Shown piece after piece: positions 7,143 to 14,339 of a DNA stretch of 34,071 nucleotides. The notes under the pieces are model-generated. The model did not search any database, was not told the DNA's origin, and saw nothing but the letters and a program-made list of their open reading frames with translations. Both the position numbers and the translations under genes were made by a program. Origin of the DNA: Methanobacteriota archaeon. Its GTDB lineage: Archaea; Thermoplasmatota; Poseidoniia; Poseidoniales; Thalassarchaeaceae. The DNA lies in assembly GCA_018650285.1 (NCBI GenBank), contig JABIGF010000001.1:1-34071 (forward strand). The letters run 5' to 3'. The stretch's first letter is position 1. The number at the start of each line of letters is the position of its first letter.

Positions 7143-8324
7143 GTGGTAAGCAGCAAAGAAGAAATTGAGCACGTACACATCGTATTTTTGGGTGGTAGAA
7201 ACGAGCACGTTGATATCTCGTTGAGTGAAATGGATGTCACTGCCCTGCACATCATCACATCTGATCAGTACGAGAAAGAAAGTAAAGCACATATGGACCT
7301 AATGTGCAAGAAGCATAGTATCCGTCAAGGAACAGTCCAAGTTGTTGACGATATTTTTGAGCAAACTGCAGTCCAATCTCTAGTTGCAGCGGTTCTAAGG
7401 ATAGTCAAACATGAGTCTGAACTAGGGGTGGAGGACATCAATTGGCTAGTTGGAATTACCGGTGGAACACAACTCATGGGAGCGGTTGGGGCTTATGCAG
7501 CCAATCTCGTTGGCGGGACACCGTACTATGTCAGCCGTAAGAACGAAGGGAGCGATTTCCTCACGGGGGGCACCACCATCATGTTCCCAGAACTGGGTGC
7601 TCTGAACTCCCTGCATGAATTCAAGCAAAAGGCCCTGAGAGATCTCCTCGAGAGAGGGAGTGGAACCCTAGTAGAGGTCGTTGAAGTCGGTGATGACCTG
7701 TTCAAATTAGTTAGACAACTCAGGACAACCGGCCTCATTGTTGTGGATGAGGAGGAGAAGCAGTGGCGCCTTACTGAGATTGGCAAGGCTACCATTGCGG
7801 TTGCACTAGAGGGCCCTGAGGGTCTTGTGGTACAGTTCGAAGATAAGTTAGTGGATGAAGAAGAGGCAGACCCTATTGATGAGATAGGGGAATGCATCAC
7901 TATTTTCAAGGAGGTCTCCGACCACAATTGTCACTGCCCCGTGGCCTCTGAAGCCTTGCGTATCTACGGCTTGACCGTGCGAGCAGAACTATGGTCGTGG
8001 GAGGAACAAGACTACTTGCTCCTGCGTACGTATGACAGCACTACAGGTGAAGCGAAAAAATTGGATTCAAAACACCCACTCCATTCGATTTTTGAGGAGA
8101 AGCGGATAGTTGCCGACATGAAGACCCTGGTCTCAAAGTTCCTTGATTGGAGATTCAGCTTTTTCTTAGAACGGGCTGGCATCAGCAAGAAGCGGATTGC
8201 TGCCCTTATATCTGCGGACAATCCGGCTTTGTTGGTCGGCTTGTTGGCATTGGTGTGGATGGCTGACAAGGATCTCATTCCAGCCTCGGACCTCAAGCTT
8301 GGAGATTCCGGAGTTGACCGTTGA
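7143..8324 (+). CDS. CARF-winged-helix protein with extra C-terminal domain
   Basis: 393 aa from a GTG immediately after the Cas10-like stop; GGGGG about ten bases upstream serves as binding site. Residues 11-160 form a CARF domain (IVFLGGRNEH at 13-22, HIITSD at 36-41, GITGGTQLM at 104-112). Residues about 160-225 form a winged helix ending WRLTEIGKA. Unlike its 272-aa paralogue it adds about 150 residues with two Cys/His clusters (DHNCHC) and a hydrophobic C-terminal helix pair; I do not recognise this part. It could be an effector or a dimerisation domain. Codons are clearly more GC-rich than in the Cas10-like gene, hinting at a different origin. Likely a ligand-controlled regulator of the locus. 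Confidence 0.82.
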   Translation: MVSSKEEIEHVHIVFLGGRNEHVDISLSEMDVTALHIITSDQYEKESKAHMDLMCKKHSIRQGTVQVVDDIFEQTAVQSLVAAVLRIVKHESELGVEDINWLVGITGGTQLMGAVGAYAANLVGGTPYYVSRKNEGSDFLTGGTTIMFPELGALNSLHEFKQKALRDLLERGSGTLVEVVEVGDDLFKLVRQLRTTGLIVVDEEEKQWRLTEIGKATIAVALEGPEGLVVQFEDKLVDEEEADPIDEIGECITIFKEVSDHNCHCPVASEALRIYGLTVRAELWSWEEQDYLLLRTYDSTTGEAKKLDSKHPLHSIFEEKRIVADMKTLVSKFLDWRFSFFLERAGISKKRIAALISADNPALLVGLLALVWMADKDLIPASDLKLGDSGVDR

Positions 8325-8350
8325 TGTCTGTATACAGGTATTGACCTCTT

Positions 8351-8365
8351 GAGGGATTTCCCCTC
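8351..8365 (+). terminator. Possible hairpin after the Cas10 operon
   Basis: GAGGG (8351-8355) pairs with CCCTC (8361-8365) around a five-base loop and is followed by TTTGGTTA. It is short and lacks a long T tract, so only weak support for termination. Confidence 0.25.
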
Positions 8366-8406
8366 TTTGGTTATACTAATACGCGTAAGGCAGCCATTTT
8401 CAACCA

Positions 8407-8415
8407 TTAATATAC
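8407..8415 (+). promoter_or_regulatory. TATA box before the DUF2130 gene
   Basis: TTAATATAC is centred 26 bases before ATG 8437, matching a leaderless archaeal promoter. It makes the nuclease pair a separate unit from the Cas10-like operon. Confidence 0.5.
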
Positions 8416-8436
8416 TGTGATGATTCCATAGTTAGC

Positions 8437-9630
8437 ATGACACAAAGTGAAAGTGAAGTTACTTGCCCTGATTGCGGTACTCAAATAGATGTTGCAGACC
8501 GCTTGCGTACGCATGTTGAACATCAAGTTCGCCGAGAATTATCCGTATCTATAAGAAACGAAATTGAAGCAGATGTCGAAGCCAGAATTGCTGTTGAGCG
8601 TGAAGATGAAGTCAAGGAAATGGCCGCACTTGCTGCTAGAAACCGCAAACAGCGAGAAGAACTCGTTACTTTGAGAGAATCAGAAATTGAACTGGAAGAT
8701 CTCAAGGCGGAACAAGAAATTCAACTTAAGGAAGCAAGAGCCGAAGCCGCTCGTGAAGCTAAGCGAGAACTCAATCGAGAACTTGAAGAAAAGATTAGTG
8801 AACGGGTGAAGGAAGAGACTGGTGACAAGGAACTCGCTATTGAGAAGCTCAACTTACAATTAGAGCGCCAAAATTCAAAAATTGCCGAACTTGAAGCTCA
8901 ACGAACAGATTCACATGGAGAACTTGAAGGAGAAGTTCTTGAAAAATCAGTTGAAGAAACTTTACGAAATACATTCCCACATGACATGATTAAAGAAGTT
9001 AAGAAGAGTAATTATGGTGCTGATATTGTTCAAATTATACTAAATGAAAGAGGCAACGCTGCTGGTAAGATTCTTTACGAGTGCAAGAAGCATAAGGTTT
9101 GGAATGACGCTTGGATTCCAAAACTACGCCAAGATGCAATTAATGCTAATGCCGGCACCATGGTCATCGTATCTTCAGAATTGCCTGAAGGAATTGATAC
9201 ATTTGGTAGAATCGATGACATTTGGGTTTGTAAATATCATGAGGTTCCTTTGGTTTCTGCTCTATTACGTCATGCTGTAATTAAAATCAGTCAGGAGAAG
9301 GTTCGTGAAGATCACATGATGAGTATCCAAGAGCGAGTGTTAGAGTACGTAAGTGGCCCAGAATTTGCAATGGTAATGCGAGGGGTCATGCAGGCCTACC
9401 AGGCGTTTGAAGATGACATGCGTAAAGAAGAACGCTACATGAAGACACGATGGAAGGCTAGACGTGGTTACCTTAGAGACATCATTGATTCAATCACATC
9501 TATGATGGGGCGTTTCGAACAATTAGGCGCTGGGGACTTTGAGGTAATGGATGAACTCGGTGAAGGAACTCCGCCAGAATTCAGACTGCCTGCAATGGTT
9601 GAAGTGGAAAAAGTGGAGGAAGAAGAATGA
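8437..9630 (+). CDS. DUF2130-type coiled-coil nuclease
   Basis: 397 aa. It starts with a CPDC pair (Cys 10, Cys 13), then a long charged coiled coil (about residues 25-165), followed by a PD-(D/E)XK-like core: GAD (194-196) and YECKKHKVW (214-222), giving D196, E215 and K217 as likely catalytic residues. This order matches DUF2130 proteins, which are predicted nucleases with RmuC-like architecture. C-terminal helices (about 300-370) and an acidic tail follow. The next gene overlaps by four bases. Its place next to the CARF locus suggests a defence or DNA-processing role, but DUF2130 proteins are also found in non-defence contexts. Confidence 0.8.
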   Translation: MTQSESEVTCPDCGTQIDVADRLRTHVEHQVRRELSVSIRNEIEADVEARIAVEREDEVKEMAALAARNRKQREELVTLRESEIELEDLKAEQEIQLKEARAEAAREAKRELNRELEEKISERVKEETGDKELAIEKLNLQLERQNSKIAELEAQRTDSHGELEGEVLEKSVEETLRNTFPHDMIKEVKKSNYGADIVQIILNERGNAAGKILYECKKHKVWNDAWIPKLRQDAINANAGTMVIVSSELPEGIDTFGRIDDIWVCKYHEVPLVSALLRHAVIKISQEKVREDHMMSIQERVLEYVSGPEFAMVMRGVMQAYQAFEDDMRKEERYMKTRWKARRGYLRDIIDSITSMMGRFEQLGAGDFEVMDELGEGTPPEFRLPAMVEVEKVEEEE

Positions 9631-10007
9631 GGATAGCCAAGTCAGACGACCCTAATAATCAAATTGAAGAAGCAATAGCTTCAGCAGGAAAAAAGGGTTA
9701 TGTTTGGTGGCGAACAGCAGCAAATGCAGTATTCTCTTCAGAATTATTGATTTTTGGTGTGGGTGATTCATCTGGAGCCTGGGGTATTCTCTATAGTGAT
9801 GAAGTTAGAGATGCGAAAGATATTCCAAAGGAAGATTTTGAAGAACATAGACCAGATGGTTGGACTACAGAGAAGATGCCATCTAGATATGCAAAGATAA
9901 CAGGTGGACAATTCCAGTTCATTCCAAGAAAATCTATTTTTAGAGCAAATGGAGATCCATTGGAACCAAATGCACTGAGAACAAATGTCATGGTAAAAGT
10001 AGAATGA
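9627..10007 (+). CDS. Small unknown protein paired with DUF2130 nuclease
   Basis: 126 aa, starting with an ATGA overlap with the nuclease stop, so translationally coupled. The sequence is soluble, with Trp-rich (YVWWRT at 24-29) and Gly-rich strands, and a short acidic/basic C-terminal half. No family recognised and no membrane segments. It could be a regulator, inhibitor or subunit of the nuclease; nothing in the sequence decides this. Composite element E follows ten bases after the stop. Confidence 0.65.
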   Translation: MRIAKSDDPNNQIEEAIASAGKKGYVWWRTAANAVFSSELLIFGVGDSSGAWGILYSDEVRDAKDIPKEDFEEHRPDGWTTEKMPSRYAKITGGQFQFIPRKSIFRANGDPLEPNALRTNVMVKVE

Positions 10008-10016
10008 AAATAACTT

Positions 10017-10057
10017 TGTCAAGGTTGACAAAGAATCGTATCCACAATCTGACAATT
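10017..10057 (+). promoter_or_regulatory. Composite promoter-like element, copy E
   Basis: TGTCAAGGTTGACA (10017-10030), 17 bases, TCTGACAATT (10048-10057), then five bases to the GTG start of the TFIIB-like gene. Identical in both boxes and in spacing to copy D. It is the only copy seen on the plus strand and the only one outside the left edge. Confidence 0.65.
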
Positions 10058-10062
10058 AGTAT

Positions 10063-11238
10063 GTGACACTAGCAGAGAAGCCGACTGACGAACCTAAAAT
10101 CGTACCATCAATGGTAAGAGAATCAAAGTTCCGTGTCAAGTATGACGCGAATAAAGGCCCACAAACTGACAATAATACTGTGTCGAGCGGAGCAGATGAA
10201 TCAGTAAATAGCGCGGGGGAACCCGAGATTAACTTAGGGTCAATCATAGATTGTTCCGATTGCGGGGCTCGAAGAACTACAATCGTAGTTGTTGATAATC
10301 ATCTTTGTTGTGAGGAGTGCAACAGTCCAATTGGCGGTAGCTTTAATCACTTTGATTCTAGCCCTACCTCTGCTTCGTATACTCAAGAAGGAACAGAAGA
10401 CCAAGGTGCTGGGCATGGCCCAGGCCATCAGTTAGGTGATACACTTTCAGGGACCCAAATTGCTCCAGGAGTTGGAATCAGTTCAGGTGCAAGAAAACAG
10501 AATAAGTGGTCCAATTATGGAAGTGAAGGTACCCCTGCTCTTTACGAAGCTAGAGCTAAGATTCGTTCACATCTATCGGAATTCCCACGATTGAAACATA
10601 CAGCTCTTGAGTTGCTTGATAAAATTGCTTGGCCATCAAAGGAAAAAGATAGAACGCCCCAATTCAAACTAGTTTGGCAGGCAGCACATCCTTGGGGTAT
10701 TGCTGGGGCGGTTGCAGCATCAATTCATGCTGCATACATTGTTCATGGACTTCAACCAGATCGAAAAGCACTGAAAGCTATATTTTCAACTGAAGATGAA
10801 GTAAACCCATGTCCGAAACCAAACAAAATACTCAATAGAGCAGTCAAAGTGATGACAAAGCGAATGGGTCGAGATTATTCAAAGCGTGCACTTAACAGAG
10901 TTAAAAGAGGTCAGAATTTGATTGACTCTTTGGTGGCAAGGAACCCTTCTCTTCGACCAATTCACAATAAGTTAAATGACGATGTGATTAAGATGGCTAG
11001 AGATACCAATAACTTCCCAGATAATCTAATCAATCCAATTGTTTGTTTAACTTGGTTTGTTGCCAAAGAATACGATGCTGAGCACTGTCAAGATGGTGTG
11101 GCTAATTTGAATTTATCAATGGAATCAGTTGCTGAAATGTTTGGTTTTGTTGGCACCAGTACTGCGTTTAGACAGTGGGGTAATTTGATATCAAAACAAC
11201 TGAGAAAACCAAAGTTCAAAGTTGGTGAAACCGAATGA
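10063..11238 (+). CDS. Diverged TFIIB-like transcription factor
   Basis: 391 aa from GTG 10063 (the ATG two bases earlier is out of frame). A Pro/Ser-rich N-terminus leads to a zinc ribbon, CSDC (64-67) and CEEC (83-86), as in TFB. A low-complexity linker follows, then two cyclin-like repeats: the first around WGIAGAVAASIHAAYIVHG, the second around NLINPIVCLTWFVAKEY and SMESVAEMFGFVGTST, which matches the recognition helix area of the TFB second repeat. TFB recruits RNA polymerase to TATA/BRE promoters. The sequence is far from standard TFBs, so a specialised factor is likely. It has element E at its own promoter and is followed by the ternary system, with which it may be co-transcribed (37-base gap). 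Confidence 0.7.
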   Translation: MTLAEKPTDEPKIVPSMVRESKFRVKYDANKGPQTDNNTVSSGADESVNSAGEPEINLGSIIDCSDCGARRTTIVVVDNHLCCEECNSPIGGSFNHFDSSPTSASYTQEGTEDQGAGHGPGHQLGDTLSGTQIAPGVGISSGARKQNKWSNYGSEGTPALYEARAKIRSHLSEFPRLKHTALELLDKIAWPSKEKDRTPQFKLVWQAAHPWGIAGAVAASIHAAYIVHGLQPDRKALKAIFSTEDEVNPCPKPNKILNRAVKVMTKRMGRDYSKRALNRVKRGQNLIDSLVARNPSLRPIHNKLNDDVIKMARDTNNFPDNLINPIVCLTWFVAKEYDAEHCQDGVANLNLSMESVAEMFGFVGTSTAFRQWGNLISKQLRKPKFKVGETE

Positions 11239-11275
11239 TATTTGCAGATAGGGTAAAACAATGGAGGTGGAATAG

Positions 11276-13198
11276 ATGAATAAAAAACAACGAAAACGCC
11301 TCGAAAATTCGAAAAAGAAGCATCTTGTTTTAGAATCTAATGGACCACCTCATCGATTTGTTGGAGATGAACAAAACCTTGAATTGCTGGACTGTAGCAA
11401 TATGACTACCTCTCTCCCCACAATTGCCCTGAAAAACAATCCGAACCTCAATCAAATTATTTTTGATCGTGCCTTTTCATCATATAATATTGTCACAAAC
11501 GGTCCGGCGCGGCAGATAAAAAATGGAAAGAGGCGTCAAATTGCTAATCTAAAGTTTATTGACACGCCACCATCAGATGTAAAGATTGATGGCCAAATAG
11601 GGGAAATAATGGTAAATCATAATGGCCGCCAAATGACTTCTGGTATTGGTAAACAAAGGTTGACTAGTTTGGAAAGCGCAAAAAATGCATTTATATCCCA
11701 AAACCCTTCCTCTTTTAATCAAATGTCAGATTTTGAATTTGGTATTTTACTATTAAGTGATAATGATACTAATAAGAAAATTTCATTGGGTGAAGGAGTC
11801 AACCTTCGTCATCTAACAGTTATTGGTCCATCTATTTGCGAAAATATAACCATAAATGTACCAGAAGGCGCGGAGAGAATTGTTGTCAAGAATATGCCAA
11901 ATCTAAAATCAGTTACTCTAAACGGTTCTACAAAAATATTGGAAGTCATCAATTGCATAAGATTAGATTCAGTTTCAGGATTTGGTCAACATATATTGTT
12001 TGAAAATTCAGGGTCAAATGATGTGTTGAATCTTGATGGTTTTTGGATGGATATAGTACATGGACCTGCGTGGAATATCATTGCACGCACAAGTAAGTTA
12101 ACAAGTCATAATCTTGAATTTTGTAGTGACTTAAGTTTCGTTAAAGTATTACCTACTGAGTATGATACTTTTATCACATGGTGTGAGATTTTAGATGTTG
12201 ATTCAATTCAACTAGGTGAAGGAATACCAATCCCAGACTTGGTAAATGCAATTTTAAAATCAGGAGTCCATAATTTTGATAAAATCATTGATTGGTTTGA
12301 TGGTGTACTGGCATTACAAGAACAGTATTATGCCATGCGCATACTTGTAGCGTTGGCAAAAAGAGGATTTTCAAAGAGATTGGTTTGGGCTGCACGCCAA
12401 AAAGTAATTCATAATAATTTTGAATTAAGTCGTTCGCAAGGTACATTGATTTCACATTCAAGAGCTTCAATTTTTAATTGGATAGAAGCAAAAAAAGTAA
12501 ATAAACTCGTAAAAGAGGGTTCTTCGTCCCCCCCCGATAGGTGCCTACCTGATGAATATTATTGGACGACACCATCGCGTTCGTTCATTCCGTTCGAAAG
12601 GCTAGACGTTGAGATTTGGTTATCTTGTTATGAATCAATGAAAAATATTCCTGCATATCCTTCTGCTGAGAAGATCCTTGGGTCCCGCATTGTGCCTGGT
12701 CGTTGGACGATTTCAACAGCTATAACAGGAAAGCAACTTTCACGTGTACCTTCATCAAAGAAATTACTAGCATTACTAGATTCTTCGCACCTCAATGCAG
12801 ATAATATGGGTGTTCGAAATGCAATAGGTGAGGCTATTGATGTAGCAATAAAAATTCTCGAAGAATATGGTGACTCAAGTGTTTTTGAGTATCTAGCACT
12901 ATTTGCAATTGAGAATTGTTACTTCAATATTGAAGCATTTGTCGATGCAATTGTTAAATCAAATTTATTAGGTACGCGAGAAAAATCGGCCCTTCTTTGT
13001 GGGATGATTTATTATTCCGATGATATTTCAATTAGGATTAAATTAATGCAATTAATGTCAGACATGTCTTTAACAAGAGAAGAGTCAAGGGAAATTAACA
13101 TTCTTGCAACATGTGGGAAAAGAGGGCATCTAGAAAAAGGAATTAAGCCATTGAGATGGCCATTTATTGTTAGTTGGAGGAAAAAACATGGAAGATAA
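11276..13198 (+). CDS. Unrecognised 640-aa protein of the MoxR/vWA operon
   Basis: 640 aa; ATG preceded by GGAGGTGG. The basic N-terminus (MNKKQRKRLENSKKK) is followed by about 300 residues of short regular strands and Asn-rich turns (for example ITINVPEGAERIVVKNMPNL), reminiscent of leucine-rich or BspA-like repeats. The C-terminal 300 residues look alpha-helical. Its stop overlaps the MoxR start by 11 bases. Its position matches the third, variable component (VMAP) of the MoxR/vWA ternary conflict systems, but no sequence motif proves this. It contains a run of seven C near 12530 without breaking the frame. Confidence 0.7.
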   Translation: MNKKQRKRLENSKKKHLVLESNGPPHRFVGDEQNLELLDCSNMTTSLPTIALKNNPNLNQIIFDRAFSSYNIVTNGPARQIKNGKRRQIANLKFIDTPPSDVKIDGQIGEIMVNHNGRQMTSGIGKQRLTSLESAKNAFISQNPSSFNQMSDFEFGILLLSDNDTNKKISLGEGVNLRHLTVIGPSICENITINVPEGAERIVVKNMPNLKSVTLNGSTKILEVINCIRLDSVSGFGQHILFENSGSNDVLNLDGFWMDIVHGPAWNIIARTSKLTSHNLEFCSDLSFVKVLPTEYDTFITWCEILDVDSIQLGEGIPIPDLVNAILKSGVHNFDKIIDWFDGVLALQEQYYAMRILVALAKRGFSKRLVWAARQKVIHNNFELSRSQGTLISHSRASIFNWIEAKKVNKLVKEGSSSPPDRCLPDEYYWTTPSRSFIPFERLDVEIWLSCYESMKNIPAYPSAEKILGSRIVPGRWTISTAITGKQLSRVPSSKKLLALLDSSHLNADNMGVRNAIGEAIDVAIKILEEYGDSSVFEYLALFAIENCYFNIEAFVDAIVKSNLLGTREKSALLCGMIYYSDDISIRIKLMQLMSDMSLTREESREINILATCGKRGHLEKGIKPLRWPFIVSWRKKHGR

Positions 13199-14339
13199 AG
13201 TTAGTAGATTTGAGAAAGGAATGGCCACATCTGTTGGCCAAGCGATAGAAATTATTGAGCATCACCTGTGGATGTTAGAAAATCATCCTGAAAGGGCTAA
13301 TGAAGTCCCTCCACTAATGTTGTGGGGCCCGCCTGGTATTGGAAAAAGTACTATCATAAAGCGTTTGACTGAAGATTTAGGGATCGGTTTTATTGATGTG
13401 CGTTTAGCTCAAAGAGAACCAGTAGATATTCGTGGTTTACCTGTACCAAGAGATGATCGTGAAGGTGTCGATTGGATAGTATCGTCTGAATGGCCTAGGG
13501 AAGGACAGGAAGATTTTCAAGAAAAAGGAGTAATTTTGTTTGATGAAATAACTGCAGCAGACCCAACAATGCAAGTTGCTGCTTACGAATTTATTCTTGA
13601 TAGACGACTTGGTAAATTGTACGAAGTACCTTCGGGCTGGTATATTATTGCCGCTGGAAACCGAACAGTAGATGCAGCAGTAGCACGCACAATGTCAAGC
13701 GCGCTTGCCAACAGGTTTTGTCATCTTGAACTGGCTGCAAATTCTTCAGATTGGGTTGATTGGGCGATGCGTTCTGCCATTCATCCCAATGTCATTGCCT
13801 TCATTCGTTTCCGACCGGATTTGTTGTTCAACATGTTGGGTAACCGTGAACGTGGTTGGCCCAGCCCACGTACTTGGGAAAGAGTGAGTCTTGAGTTGCA
13901 AATGGCCGAGGAAAATAGTCTCAGTAAAGGTGCGTTAAATACTATTGTTGAAGGGTTAGTTGGTTCAGGAGCGGCTATAGAATTTTTTGGTTTTATTGAA
14001 TGGACAGAGAGTGTACCAGATGTAAAAGCAATGTTAAAGGGGGAAGTAAAAGTGGATTTCCCCAAGCGTTCAGATCAACGTTATGCAATGGTTACAGCAG
14101 CAGTTCATATGATGATTCAGGATGAAAATGCAACAGACTTAGTCACTGGATTTCTAAATTTTATCCTAAAAATTCCAAACGATTGGGCTCAATTAGCATA
14201 TCATGATTTGACAAGAACACTTTCAGAAATGGGTCGCAATTCCCTCATGGAAACGCTACTTACTAATGATTTACATGCAAGTTTAGAAGACAAAATTTTC
14301 TTGGACGAAGCATCTAGTAGGGGGCCCGATCTTGAGTAA
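13188..14339 (+). CDS. MoxR-type AAA+ ATPase
   Basis: 383 aa from ATG 13188; the frame stays open upstream to a TTG at 13167, inside the previous gene, but AGTTGGAGG just before supports the ATG. Walker A is GPPGIGKST (47-55), Walker B VILFDEI (115-121), and sensor-1 region IIAAGNR follows. These fit the MoxR branch of AAA+ proteins, which act with a vWA protein to remodel partners or load metals. It overlaps both neighbours (11 bases upstream, 8 downstream), so the three proteins are tightly coupled. Target unknown; ATPase assignment is firm. Confidence 0.9.
   Translation: MEDKVSRFEKGMATSVGQAIEIIEHHLWMLENHPERANEVPPLMLWGPPGIGKSTIIKRLTEDLGIGFIDVRLAQREPVDIRGLPVPRDDREGVDWIVSSEWPREGQEDFQEKGVILFDEITAADPTMQVAAYEFILDRRLGKLYEVPSGWYIIAAGNRTVDAAVARTMSSALANRFCHLELAANSSDWVDWAMRSAIHPNVIAFIRFRPDLLFNMLGNRERGWPSPRTWERVSLELQMAEENSLSKGALNTIVEGLVGSGAAIEFFGFIEWTESVPDVKAMLKGEVKVDFPKRSDQRYAMVTAAVHMMIQDENATDLVTGFLNFILKIPNDWAQLAYHDLTRTLSEMGRNSLMETLLTNDLHASLEDKIFLDEASSRGPDLE

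Noticed and set aside
7446-8407. Long antisense open frames under the second CARF-wHTH gene
   Set aside because: They are Ser/Arg-rich mirror frames of a GC-richer gene, without start signals or recognisable domains.
101-10057. TTGACA followed by 17 bases, read as a bacterial sigma-70 promoter
   Set aside because: The sequence after the 17 bases is TCTGAC, not TATAAT, and the genes look archaeal (TFB-like, Pth2, TATA at -26). The full palindrome and shared downstream box fit an archaeal-type element better.
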